Assembly (NCBI GenBank): GCA_963726615.1
Contig: CAVSCX010000010.1
Coordinates: 1 to 64,000, forward strand
DNA length: 64,000 bases
From: CAWDZK01 sp963726615
Lineage (GTDB): Bacteria > Actinomycetota > Actinomycetes > JACCUZ01
Direction: 5' to 3'
Shown here in pieces: positions 26,387 to 35,140 of the stretch. The stretch's first letter is position 1. Each line of letters begins with the position of its first letter. The position numbers and the translations under genes are program-made. The notes beneath the pieces are model-generated. The model did not search any database. It had not been told where the DNA came from and saw only the letters and a list, made by a program, of their open reading frames with translations.

Positions 26387-28249
26387 ATGTGCGGCATCGT
26401 GGGCTACGTCGGAGACCAGTCGGCCCTCGGGGTCGTGATCGAGGGGCTCCGGCGCCTCGAGTACCGCGGCTACGACTCGGCCGGCGTCGCCCTCCTCACC
26501 GACGGCAAGCTCTCGACCGAGAAGAAGGCCGGCAAACTCGCCAACCTGGTTGCCGCACTGGAGGAGGACCCGCCCGGCGCCGCGACCACCGGGATGGGCC
26601 ACACCCGCTGGGCCACCCACGGCGCCCCCAACGACCGCAACGCGCACCCGCACGTCGACTGCACCGGCTCGGTGGCAGTGATCCACAACGGCATCATCGA
26701 GAACTTCGCGGCGCTGCGGGCCGAGCTCGAGGCGCGCGGGCACACCCTCTCCAGCGAGACCGACACCGAGGCGGTCGCGCATCTGCTCGAGGAGGAGTGC
26801 CGGCCGGCTGACGGCGACGGTGCCGTCGATCTCGCGGGGGCGATGCGGCGGGTCTCCCAGCGGCTGCAGGGTGCATTCACCCTCGTCGCCACCCACGTCG
26901 ACGCGCCGGACGTCGTCGTGGGCGCGCGGCGCAACTCACCGCTGGTCGTCGGGCGCGGGAAGGGCGAGAACTTCCTCGCCTCCGACGTCGCCGCATTCAT
27001 CGCTCACACTCGCGACGCCGTCGAGCTCGGCCAGGACCAGGTCGTCGAGCTCCGCCGCGACGGAGTCGTCGTGACCGACTTCGACGGCAACCCGGGCGAG
27101 GTGCACGAGTACCACGTCGACTGGGACCTCTCGGCCGCCGAGAAGGGCGGCTACGACTACTTCATGCTCAAGGAGATCGACGAGCAGCCGCAGGCAGTCG
27201 CGGACACGATGCTCGGCCGGCTCGACGACGACAACAGGCTCGTCCTGGACGAGATGCGGCTCTCCGACGACGACCTGCGGGAGATCGACAAGATCATCGT
27301 CGTGGCCTGCGGGACTTCTTTCCACGCCGGCCTGGTCGCGAAGTACGCCATCGAGCACTGGTGCCGTATTCCGTGCGAGGTCGAGCTGGCGTCGGAGTTC
27401 CGCTACCGCGACCCGGTCCTCACCCGGTCGACCCTCGTCGTCGCGATCTCGCAGTCCGGCGAGACGATGGACACCCTGATGGCGCTGCGGCACGCACGGG
27501 AGCAGAAGGCCAAGGTGCTGGCGATCTGCAACACCAACGGCTCGACGATGCCGCGGGAGTCCGACGCCGTGCTGTACACGCACGCCGGACCGGAGGTGGC
27601 GGTCGCCTCGACCAAGGGCTACCTCACCCAGATCGTGGCCTGCTTCCTCGTCGGGCTCTACCTGGCACAGGTCCGTGGGACGAAGTACGGCGACGAGATC
27701 GCGGCTGTTGTCGAGGACCTCCGTGCCATGCCGGCCAAGATGCAGACCGTTCTCGACTCGCTCGATCCGGTACGCGAGCTGGCCCAGGAGCTGGCGGGCG
27801 CGACGTCGGTGCTGTTCCTGGGCCGGCATGTCGGCTACCCGACCGCACTCGAGGGCGCGCTCAAGCTCAAGGAGCTTGCCTACATGCACGCCGAGGGCTT
27901 CGCCGCCGGTGAGCTCAAGCACGGTCCGATCGCGCTCATCGAGGAGGGTGTCCCGGTCATCACCGCGGTGCCTTCGCCGCTCGGCCGCAGCGTGCTGCAC
28001 GACAAGGTGGTGTCGAACCTGCAGGAGGTGCGGGCCCGGGGTGCGCGGACGATCGTGATCGCCGAGGAGGGCGACACGGCGGTGGAGCCGTACGCGGACG
28101 TCGTGATCCGGGTGCCGGAGGCGCCGACCCTGCTCCAGCCGCTGCTGTCGACGATCCCCTTGCAGGTCTTCGCCTGCGCGATGGCAACCGTCCGGGGCCA
28201 CGACGTGGACCAGCCCCGCAACCTCGCCAAGTCCGTCACGGTCGAGTAG
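26387..28249 (+). CDS. glmS: Glutamine--fructose-6-phosphate aminotransferase (isomerising)
   Basis: Makes glucosamine-6-P from fructose-6-P and glutamine. The start is fixed by the N-terminal nucleophile Cys2 (MCGIVGYVG), released by Met removal. The 620-residue protein has the class II glutaminase domain (1-240) followed by two SIS isomerase domains with SQSGETMDTL and STKGYLTQ. The tail ends NLAKSVTVE as in the family. The start codon lies back to back with coaA. No glmS ribozyme-like leader is possible because there is almost no 5' UTR. Confidence 0.98.
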   Translation: MCGIVGYVGDQSALGVVIEGLRRLEYRGYDSAGVALLTDGKLSTEKKAGKLANLVAALEEDPPGAATTGMGHTRWATHGAPNDRNAHPHVDCTGSVAVIHNGIIENFAALRAELEARGHTLSSETDTEAVAHLLEEECRPADGDGAVDLAGAMRRVSQRLQGAFTLVATHVDAPDVVVGARRNSPLVVGRGKGENFLASDVAAFIAHTRDAVELGQDQVVELRRDGVVVTDFDGNPGEVHEYHVDWDLSAAEKGGYDYFMLKEIDEQPQAVADTMLGRLDDDNRLVLDEMRLSDDDLREIDKIIVVACGTSFHAGLVAKYAIEHWCRIPCEVELASEFRYRDPVLTRSTLVVAISQSGETMDTLMALRHAREQKAKVLAICNTNGSTMPRESDAVLYTHAGPEVAVASTKGYLTQIVACFLVGLYLAQVRGTKYGDEIAAVVEDLRAMPAKMQTVLDSLDPVRELAQELAGATSVLFLGRHVGYPTALEGALKLKELAYMHAEGFAAGELKHGPIALIEEGVPVITAVPSPLGRSVLHDKVVSNLQEVRARGARTIVIAEEGDTAVEPYADVVIRVPEAPTLLQPLLSTIPLQVFACAMATVRGHDVDQPRNLAKSVTVE

Positions 28250-28294
28250 CTCACGCTGCTCGAGCAGCCCGGATCGGCCGCTCCTGCGCAGGGG

Positions 28295-28323
28295 TTCCCG
28301 GACGACGGCACCGGGTCTAGGGT
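28295..28323 (+). promoter_or_regulatory. Candidate promoter for the PhoX-like gene
   Basis: TTCCCG (28295-28300), a 17-nt spacer and TAGGGT (28318-28323) lie about 45 nt before the ATG. The -10 is reasonable and the -35 weak (3 of 6). A GCTGCTCGAGCAGC palindrome (28256-28269) just after glmS may help end that transcript. Confidence 0.4.
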
Positions 28324-28367
28324 CGGGTTCAAGATCGGGACCCATACCCAGACCGGGAGGAACTCCC

Positions 28368-29726
28368 ATGCCTCACGTCCCCCGACGCCGAACCGTCGGC
28401 GTGTTCGGAGCGGTCGCGTCGATCGCAGCGCTTGCCCTCGTGGCGCCATCGGCCGTCTCGGCGGACCGCGCGCGCGACCTGTCGCCGCGGCCCGACCCCG
28501 CTGGCATCATCAACCTGCCGCGCGGTTTCAGCTACGACGCCCTCGCGACGTCGGGTGCCACGCCGGTCCGCTCGACGGAGAGCGGCAAGTCCTTCCTCAT
28601 GCCGGAGGACAGCGACGCCAACGTCGTGGTTCGCGACCGCCGGGGGCGGAGCTGGCTGCTCACGGCACACGAGCTCACCGCCGTCCGCCCGGGTGAGACG
28701 TTCCTCGGCGACGACGGCAAGGCGTTCGTTCCCGAGCAGGCGACGGTCGACGACGGCGACGTCGACGGCTGGGGCTCGGTCACCCGGATCCCGCTGACGC
28801 GCGACGGCCGGCACGCCGGCCCGGCCGAGGTCATCACCACCGGACTGCACAACCTCTGTGCCGGCGCCCTCACGCCCTGGGGCACGTTCCTGGTGAACGA
28901 GGAGTTCCCCTTCCCCGGGGACACGACCGCCCCCTTCCGGTCCGGCTGGGTCTGGGAGATCGACCCGACCACCGGTGCTCAGACGAAGCTCACCGGCATG
29001 GGTCGCTTCAGCCACGAGCAGGAGGCGCTCGCCGCTGACGGCGCGTGGTACCTCACCGACGACCTCGGCACCGACAAGTTCCTCTACCGCTTCGTCCCGG
29101 ACACCCCGCGAAACCTCGTCGCGGGCACGCTGTACGGCCTGCTGTTCAACAAGGCCACCGGGACGGGCACCTGGGTGGAGATCCCGGACGCGAACCTCAG
29201 CGACCCGCACGGATACCTCGTGGGCAAGGGGTACAACCCGGCGACCCAGGGCTTCTCCAAGGGAGAGGGCATCGTCGCCACGCCGGACGGGAAGGGTCTG
29301 ATCTTCGCCGAGTCCGGCACGCCCACGTCGTCCAACGCCGGCAGGGTGTGGAAGTTCACCGACCTCACGGCAGCCGGACTGAAGGGCTCGGTCATCGCCG
29401 AGGGCAGCTTCGACACCATCAGCCACCCGGACAACGTCCGGTTCACACCGTCCGGTGACCTGCTGATCCTCGAGGACAACGGCTCGGCACTCGGAAGCGT
29501 CCCGGCGACCGGCGGGATGAACGGCATCTGGGTGCTGCCCAAGGGCAAGACGGGGACGGCGAACGCCAGGCTGTTCGCCACCCTGCCCTTCGGCGCCGAG
29601 CCGACCGGACCCTGGTTCAGCACGAACGGGCGGCTCCTGTACCTGTCGATCCAGGGCGAGCCGAGCAGGACCATCGTGATCCGCGGGCCGTGGCAGAAGC
29701 ACCACGACGACGACCACGACGACTGA
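28368..29726 (+). CDS. Secreted PhoX/DUF839 family protein
   Basis: A 452-residue exported protein. The N-terminus RRRTVGVFGAVASIAALALVAPSAVSA is a Sec-like signal peptide with cleavage near residue 32. The mature part matches the DUF839/PhoX beta-propeller family: NLCAGALTPWGTFLVNEEF, FSHEQEAL, YLTDDLGTDKFLYRF, HPDNVRF. PhoX enzymes are Ca/Fe-dependent alkaline phosphatases, but several DUF839 members have no proven activity. The C-terminus is a charged KHHDDDHDD tail that could bind metal. The SD GGGAGGAAC precedes ATG 28368. Confidence 0.8.
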   Translation: MPHVPRRRTVGVFGAVASIAALALVAPSAVSADRARDLSPRPDPAGIINLPRGFSYDALATSGATPVRSTESGKSFLMPEDSDANVVVRDRRGRSWLLTAHELTAVRPGETFLGDDGKAFVPEQATVDDGDVDGWGSVTRIPLTRDGRHAGPAEVITTGLHNLCAGALTPWGTFLVNEEFPFPGDTTAPFRSGWVWEIDPTTGAQTKLTGMGRFSHEQEALAADGAWYLTDDLGTDKFLYRFVPDTPRNLVAGTLYGLLFNKATGTGTWVEIPDANLSDPHGYLVGKGYNPATQGFSKGEGIVATPDGKGLIFAESGTPTSSNAGRVWKFTDLTAAGLKGSVIAEGSFDTISHPDNVRFTPSGDLLILEDNGSALGSVPATGGMNGIWVLPKGKTGTANARLFATLPFGAEPTGPWFSTNGRLLYLSIQGEPSRTIVIRGPWQKHHDDDHDD

Positions 29727-29745
29727 GAGGGCGGCCGACAGTCCA

Positions 29746-29789
29746 GGTCGCCGGCCGGAGCGTGCCGTAGCGCTCTCCGGCCGGCGACC
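29746..29789 (+). terminator. Strong hairpin after the PhoX-like gene
   Basis: GGTCGCCGGCCGGAG (29746-29760) is perfectly complementary to 29775-29789 across a 14-nt loop, whose flanks can extend the stem. It lies 20 nt after the stop codon and ahead of acpS. No T tract, as usual for high-GC actinobacterial terminators. Confidence 0.7.
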
Positions 29790-29834
29790 GGCCGTCCCTG
29801 TCCGTCCGGGCAGCCTGCGTGCGACGCTGTCGGC

Positions 29835-30185
29835 GTGATCATCGGTGTGGGCATCGACGTCGTCGACGTCGCGCGTTTCGTCGAGACGCTGGACCGCACG
29901 CCGCGGTTGCGGGAGCGACTGTTCACCGACGCGGAGCAACAGCTGCCGCCGAACTCGCTGGCTGCCAGGTTCGCCGCCAAGGAGGCCTTCGCCAAGGCGC
30001 TCGGTGCGCCGGTGGGAATGCGCTGGCGGGACGCCGAGATCCATCGGGACCAGGACGGGAGGCCGCACCTGTCTATGCGCGGCACGGTGGCGGCTCGGGC
30101 CGAGATGCTCGGCGTCCGGCGCACGCACATCTCGTTGAGCCACGATGCCGGCATCGCGTCGGCGGTCGTGATCGTGGAGGACTGA
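29835..30185 (+). CDS. acpS: Holo-[acyl-carrier-protein] synthase
   Basis: Transfers 4'-phosphopantetheine from CoA to ACP. The 116-residue protein has the group I signatures GVGIDVVDVARF (metal-binding Asp) and RFAAKEAFAKALG. The C-terminal HISLSHDAGIASAVVI strand is present. The GTG at 29835 is the only suitable start. It opens the acpS-nnr-alr-tsa gene cluster common to actinobacteria. Confidence 0.96.
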   Translation: MIIGVGIDVVDVARFVETLDRTPRLRERLFTDAEQQLPPNSLAARFAAKEAFAKALGAPVGMRWRDAEIHRDQDGRPHLSMRGTVAARAEMLGVRRTHISLSHDAGIASAVVIVED

Positions 30186-30188
30186 CCG

Positions 30189-31625
30189 GTGCGGGCGGCG
30201 TACGACGTCGACGCCGTGCGGGCGGCCGAGCAGCCGCTGCTCGACAGCCTGCCCGAGGGGGCGCTGATGGCGCGGGCCGCGGCGGGCCTGACGCGGGTCT
30301 GCGCTGCCATGCTGGACGGCGTCTACGGCGCCCGGGTGCTGCTGCTCGTGGGAGCCGGCAACAACGGCGGTGACGCCCTCGTCGCGGGGGCGGCCCTGGC
30401 GGGCCGCGGTGCGCGGGTCGACGCGCTGCTGCTGGCCGACCGGGTCCACGACGCAGGGCTCGCCGCGTTCACCCGCGCGGGCGGCAGGTGTGTCGCTGAC
30501 CTGCCTGGCGACCCCGATGCGCTCGACCTGGTGGTCGACGGGATCGTCGGCATCGGCGGCAGGGGCGGCCTCCGGGAGCGTGCTGCCGCCGTCGTGCGCC
30601 ACCTGCCCGAGGGTGCCCCTCTCGTTGCCGTCGACGTGCCGAGCGGGGTGGATGCCGCGACCGGCGAGGTCGAGGGGGCCGTGGTGACCGCCGACGTGAC
30701 AGTGACCTTCGGGGCGTTGAAGACCGGGCTGCTGGTGGATCCTGGTGCCGGGCACGCCGGGGTGGTCGAGCTCGTGGACATCGGCCTCGACCTGCCGCCG
30801 GCCGACGTGGAGGTCCTGCAGGCGGCCGACGTCGCGGCCATGCTGCCGCGCCCGGACCGCGAGTCGGACAAGTATCGCCGCGGCGTCCTCGGGGTGGCGG
30901 CCGGCTCGGCGCAGTACACCGGCGCCGCCGTGCTCTGCGTGGGCGCGGCCGTGAGCAGCGGCGCCGGCCTGGTGCGCTACGTCGGTGCCGAGGAGGCGGC
31001 CGCCCAGGTGCGGTCCCGGTGGCCTGAGGTCGTCATCGGCGAGGGCAGGGTGCAGGCCTGGGCTGTCGGCTCGGGCGGCGGCGGCGACGCGGCCGCGCGG
31101 CTCGAGGGGGCGGCGCGCGACGGCGTACCGATGGTCATCGATGCGGACGCCCTGGCGGCGCTGCACGCGCACAGCGACCGGCAGGTGCCGGTGCTCCTCA
31201 CGCCGCACGCCGGCGAGCTGGCCCGCCTGGTCGGGGCCGACCGCGACGATGTCGAGGCGCGGCGGCTGCACCACGCCCGGGCCGCCGCTCGGGACCTGGG
31301 AGCGGTGGTGCTGCTCAAGGGCTCCACCACCGTGGTGGCGCGGCCGGACGGCAGGGTGCGGGTCAACCCGACCGGCACACCGGCGCTGGCGACGGCGGGC
31401 TCCGGGGACGTCCTGGCGGGCCTGTGCGGCGTCCTGCTCGCGGGCGGCCTGGACCCGTTCGACGCGGGGTCCTGCGGGGCGTGGCTGCACGGCATCGCCG
31501 GCCGGGCCGCGGCCGCGGGCGGCCGTCCCGTCTCGGCCGGCGACCTGCTGGCGACGCTCCCGGAGGCGTTCCGGCGCGTCCGGTCGTCGGGCGGCGACCT
31601 GTCGGTTGGCAGACTGGACACGTGA
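30189..31625 (+). CDS. nnr: Bifunctional NAD(P)HX epimerase / ADP-dependent NAD(P)HX dehydratase
   Basis: Repairs hydrated NAD(P)H. The N-terminal YjeF domain (about 1-210) is the epimerase, with LLLVGAGNNGGDALVAG. The C-terminal ribokinase-like domain (about 220-475) is the dehydratase, with LTPHAGELARL and the catalytic NPTGTPALATAGSGDVLAG region. At 478 residues it is the usual fused length. The GTG start is 3 nt after acpS. Confidence 0.95.
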   Translation: MRAAYDVDAVRAAEQPLLDSLPEGALMARAAAGLTRVCAAMLDGVYGARVLLLVGAGNNGGDALVAGAALAGRGARVDALLLADRVHDAGLAAFTRAGGRCVADLPGDPDALDLVVDGIVGIGGRGGLRERAAAVVRHLPEGAPLVAVDVPSGVDAATGEVEGAVVTADVTVTFGALKTGLLVDPGAGHAGVVELVDIGLDLPPADVEVLQAADVAAMLPRPDRESDKYRRGVLGVAAGSAQYTGAAVLCVGAAVSSGAGLVRYVGAEEAAAQVRSRWPEVVIGEGRVQAWAVGSGGGGDAAARLEGAARDGVPMVIDADALAALHAHSDRQVPVLLTPHAGELARLVGADRDDVEARRLHHARAAARDLGAVVLLKGSTTVVARPDGRVRVNPTGTPALATAGSGDVLAGLCGVLLAGGLDPFDAGSCGAWLHGIAGRAAAAGGRPVSAGDLLATLPEAFRRVRSSGGDLSVGRLDT

Positions 31626-31677
31626 GGACACCACAGCCGACCACCTGCCGGCGCTCCCGACCCGGTCGGCCCCCCGC

Positions 31678-32835
31678 GTGAGCCGTCAGCACGCCGTCGC
31701 CCGGGTCGACCTGGGCGCCATCCGCGCGAACGTCGCCGCGCTGCGGGCGCGCACGAGGGCGGAGCTGCTCGCCGTCGTGAAGGCCGACGGCTACGGCCAC
31801 GGCTTGCTGCCGTCGGCGCGGGCGGCTGTCGAAGGTGGGGCCACCTGGCTGGGGACGGCGCTCGTGGACGAGGCGCTGCGGCTCCGGGCGGCGGGGATCA
31901 CCGAGCCTCGCGTCCTGGCCTGGCTGATCGGACCGGGGGAACGGTGGGCGGACGCGCTACGGGCAGACGTGGACGTCTCGGTCAATGCGGGCTGGGCGCT
32001 GGACGAGGTGGTGGCCGCCGCCGTCGAGACCGGGGTGACCGCTCGCGTGCACCTCAAGGTGGACACCGGCCTGTCCCGAGGTGGTGCCGCAGCAGCCGAC
32101 TGGCCGGACCTTGTCGACGGGGCGCGCAAGGCCGAGGCGGACGGCGCGTTGACCGTCGTCGGCGTGTGGTCGCACTTCGCCTACGCCGACGCGCCGGGGC
32201 ACGAGACCATCGCGCGCCAGGCGGTCCTCTTCCGGGAGGCCGTCGCGCATGCCGAGGCCGCCGGGCTGCGACCGGAGGTGCGGCACCTCGCCAACTCGGC
32301 GGCCACCTTGACCGCGCCGGAGCAGCACTTCGACCTGGTGCGGCCCGGCATCGCCGTGTACGGCCTCTCGCCGGTCCCCGAGGTCGCGGGGCCGCACGAC
32401 TACGGCCTTCGGCCTGCGATGACGCTGGCCGCCGACCTCGTCCTCGTCAAGCGCGTCCCGGCCGGCAGCGGGGTCAGCTACGGGCACACGTACACGACCG
32501 AGGCCGAGACCACCGTCGGCCTGGTGCCCCTCGGCTATGCGGACGGCATCCCGCGAGCCGCGGGCAACCTCGGGCCGGTCCTCGCGGCCGGGCGCACCAG
32601 GACCGTCGCGGGCCGCGTGTGCATGGACCAGTTCGTGCTCGACCTGGGCGACGACGCAGCCGCGGCCGGTGACGAGGTGGTCCTGTTCGGCGACGGCACC
32701 GATGGTGGACCCACCGCCCAGGACTGGGCCTCGGTCACGGGCACCATCTCCTACGAGATCGTGACCCGGGTCGGTCCGCGGGTGCCCCGCGTCTACGTCG
32801 ACGAGGGCCGGACCCTCCCGGGGGACACGTCGTGA
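31678..32835 (+). CDS. alr: Alanine racemase
   Basis: PLP enzyme giving D-alanine for peptidoglycan. From GTG 31678 (385 aa), PLP-binding Lys35 is in AVVKADGYGHG, the second catalytic Tyr is in GSGVSYGHTY, and RVCMDQF is conserved. A longer open frame from 30985 is an nnr shadow. The stop overlaps the next gene by 4 nt. Confidence 0.97.
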   Translation: MSRQHAVARVDLGAIRANVAALRARTRAELLAVVKADGYGHGLLPSARAAVEGGATWLGTALVDEALRLRAAGITEPRVLAWLIGPGERWADALRADVDVSVNAGWALDEVVAAAVETGVTARVHLKVDTGLSRGGAAAADWPDLVDGARKAEADGALTVVGVWSHFAYADAPGHETIARQAVLFREAVAHAEAAGLRPEVRHLANSAATLTAPEQHFDLVRPGIAVYGLSPVPEVAGPHDYGLRPAMTLAADLVLVKRVPAGSGVSYGHTYTTEAETTVGLVPLGYADGIPRAAGNLGPVLAAGRTRTVAGRVCMDQFVLDLGDDAAAAGDEVVLFGDGTDGGPTAQDWASVTGTISYEIVTRVGPRVPRVYVDEGRTLPGDTS

Positions 32836-33932
32836 CCGGGCTGCCGACCTGGGGCAAGCGGGCCGCCGTGGTCGCCGGGGCGGCCGGGGTGGTCGCTGCG
32901 GGGGCTGCGGTCGGCCTGGCCGCCGAGCGGTACGCCGTCGGACGGTCGTTCCGCTCGGCGCACGACCTCGACCCCGCCGAGCCGTTCGGCCAGCTGCGGG
33001 GCGCTGTCGTCCCGGTCACCGCGTCGGACGGAGTGCCGCTGCACGTCGAGGTGGAGGGGATGGCGGCGGGCTCCCGTCGTACCCCCACGGTGACCGTGGT
33101 GTTCTGCCACGGGCTGGCCCTGCACCAGGACAGCTGGCACTACCAGCGACGCGACCTCGCCGACATCGCTGACGACGGCGGCCGGCTGGTGTTCTGGGAC
33201 CAGCGCGGGCACGGTCGATCCGGACGGGGGGACGTCGCGCACGCCACCATCGACCAGCTGGGCCGGGACCTCTTCGCCGTGCTCCGGGCGACAGCCCCGC
33301 GCGGACCGGTGGTCCTGGTGGGGCACTCGATGGGCGGCATGACCGTGATGGCGCTCGCCGAGCAGCACCCCGAGCTGTTCGGCGACCGGGTCGTCGCCGT
33401 GGCCCTCATCGCCTCGTCGCCAGGGCGGCTGGCCGAGGTGACGTTCGGCGTCCCGGCCGCCGCCGGCAGGGCGTTGCGCCGGGCGGCACCGAAGGCTCTC
33501 AGCGCACTGAACCGCCGGCCGGCCATGGTCGCCCGCGGCCGCTCGCTCGGCGCCGACATCGAGTTCGTGCTGACCAAGCGCTACTCGTTCGCGACCGACG
33601 TGCCTCCGTCGATGGTGCTCTTCGCCTCCCGCATGCACGATGCGACGCCGCTGGACGTCATCGCCGAGCTGTTCCCGGCGTTCGACGCCCACGACAAGCT
33701 CGAGGCCCTCAACGTGCTCAACGGGGTCGAGACCCTGGTGCTGGGCGGCGAGCAGGACCGGATGACACCGGCCGACCACAGTCGCGAGATGGTCGCCCGG
33801 GTGCCGGGCGCCGAGCTGGTGATCATCCCTGAGGCCGGACACCTCGTCATGCTGGAGCACCACGACGTGGTCAGCGACCACCTGCGCGACCTGGTCGAGC
33901 GAGCGTTGCGGCACAGCGTCGCGTCCGCATGA
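32832..33932 (+). CDS. Alpha/beta hydrolase
   Basis: A 366-residue alpha/beta-hydrolase fold protein of unknown substrate. An N-terminal hydrophobic segment (about 9-31) may anchor it to the membrane. The nucleophile elbow is GHSMGG (Ser in VVLVGHSMGGM), the oxyanion region CHGLALHQDSW, the acid Asp in GGEQDRMTP and His in PEAGHLVMLE. A hydrolase of this type follows alr in many actinobacteria. It overlaps alr and the UDG gene by 4 nt each, so it is cotranslated. Confidence 0.85.
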   Translation: MTGLPTWGKRAAVVAGAAGVVAAGAAVGLAAERYAVGRSFRSAHDLDPAEPFGQLRGAVVPVTASDGVPLHVEVEGMAAGSRRTPTVTVVFCHGLALHQDSWHYQRRDLADIADDGGRLVFWDQRGHGRSGRGDVAHATIDQLGRDLFAVLRATAPRGPVVLVGHSMGGMTVMALAEQHPELFGDRVVAVALIASSPGRLAEVTFGVPAAAGRALRRAAPKALSALNRRPAMVARGRSLGADIEFVLTKRYSFATDVPPSMVLFASRMHDATPLDVIAELFPAFDAHDKLEALNVLNGVETLVLGGEQDRMTPADHSREMVARVPGAELVIIPEAGHLVMLEHHDVVSDHLRDLVERALRHSVASA

Positions 33933-34549
33933 CGGGCATGACGGCCGACCCGGAGGTCGCTGCGGCCGCGACCACGACCTGGGACGAGCTCGTCGCCGCG
34001 GTCCAGGGCTGTGTCGCCTGCGACGAGCTGGCAGCCAGCCGCACCCGGGTCGTGCCGGGCCAGCGGCCCCCCGGTGCCGAGGTCCTGCTCGTGGGGGAGG
34101 CGCCCGGCGCCCAGGAGGACGAGACGGGGGTGCCGTTCGTGGGGCGGTCGGGACTGCTGCTCGACCAGCTCCTCGGCGATGCGGGGCTGCGCCGAGACCA
34201 GGTAGCCGTGGCCAATGTGCTGAAGTGCCGGCCGCCGGGCAACCGCACGCCGCGCCGGGCCGAGGTCGCGCGCTGCCGGCCCTGGCTGACCCGCCAGGTC
34301 GAGCTCGTCGGCCCGCGGGTGGTGGTCGCGCTCGGCAGCACCGCGGCGGCGTGGTTCTTCGGGCCGTCGGCCCGGATCAGGGAGCTCCGCGCGCGCAGCC
34401 TGGTCGAGCCGCTGTCCTACGACGGCCGCCCGCTCCTGGTCACCTTCCACCCGTCGGCGGCGATCCGGTTCGGCCCGAAGGGTGAGCCGGTCGCTGCCCT
34501 GCGCGCCGACCTGGAGCGGGTGGCCGCGTTGCTCGCGGTGCCGTCGTGA
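33929..34549 (+). CDS. Uracil-DNA glycosylase, family 4 (Fe-S type)
   Basis: Base-excision repair enzyme removing uracil from DNA. The 206-residue protein shows the family 4 motifs GEAPGAQEDETGVPFVGRSG and HPSA. Four Cys for the [4Fe-4S] cluster are visible: C28 and C31 (CVAC), then the KC and RC pair separated by 15 residues (KCRPPGNRTP ... RCRPW). It is embedded in the alr-tsaE operon by 4-nt overlaps at both ends. Its own family-1 ung, if any, would lie elsewhere. Confidence 0.9.
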   Translation: MTGMTADPEVAAAATTTWDELVAAVQGCVACDELAASRTRVVPGQRPPGAEVLLVGEAPGAQEDETGVPFVGRSGLLLDQLLGDAGLRRDQVAVANVLKCRPPGNRTPRRAEVARCRPWLTRQVELVGPRVVVALGSTAAAWFFGPSARIRELRARSLVEPLSYDGRPLLVTFHPSAAIRFGPKGEPVAALRADLERVAALLAVPS

Positions 34550-35082
34550 CCGCCGACGGGTCCGTCGAGATCAGCCTGCCGACGGCGCACGACACTGCGG
34601 CGCTCGGGAGGCGGCTGGCGAGGCTGCTCCGGGCCGGTGACCTCGTGCTGCTGTCGGGTGACCTCGGTGCCGGCAAGACCACGATGACCCAGGGGCTCGG
34701 CGCCGGGCTCGGCATCCGCGGCGCCGTGACCTCCCCGACGTTCGTCATCGCGCGGGTCCACCCGTCCCTGGGGGGCGGGCCGGGACTGGTGCACGTGGAC
34801 GCCTACCGGCTCGGGTCGCTCGCGGAGGTGGACGACCTCGACCTCGACGCCTCGCTCGAGGAGTCGGTGACCGTCGTCGAGTGGGGCGTGGGCAAGGTGG
34901 AGGGGCTGTCGGCCGACCGGCTCGAGGTCACCCTGCACCGAGGGAGTGACGACGCCGACGAGCGGCGGACGGCGTCGGTCCGCGCGGTCGGCGACCGGTG
35001 GTCCGGCGTCGACCTGCTGGCCCTGCCCACTGTCCCGTCGACCGAGGGCCGCGGGTCGGGTCCGGATTCGCTGAGGGCGTAG
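34546..35082 (+). CDS. tsaE: tRNA t6A biosynthesis ATPase TsaE
   Basis: Works with TsaB and TsaD in N6-threonylcarbamoyladenosine formation at A37. The P-loop is GDLGAGKTTMTQGL, followed by SPTFVIARVH, HVDAYRLGS and the VEWG motif. The 178 residues include a longer C-terminal part than E. coli TsaE (153 aa). In most actinobacteria tsaB follows directly; here four unrelated genes intervene. Confidence 0.95.
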   Translation: MTADGSVEISLPTAHDTAALGRRLARLLRAGDLVLLSGDLGAGKTTMTQGLGAGLGIRGAVTSPTFVIARVHPSLGGGPGLVHVDAYRLGSLAEVDDLDLDASLEESVTVVEWGVGKVEGLSADRLEVTLHRGSDDADERRTASVRAVGDRWSGVDLLALPTVPSTEGRGSGPDSLRA

Positions 35083-35140
35083 CGCCGGGCCGGCAGCCTC
35101 GACCGTGACGCGCCAGGCTGGCGTCGAGGAGGTGGTCGTC

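Noticed and set aside
28329..31634. An 1101-residue minus-strand open frame opposite PhoX-like, acpS and nnr
   Set aside because: It spans three genes with clear plus-strand motifs; composition-driven artefact.
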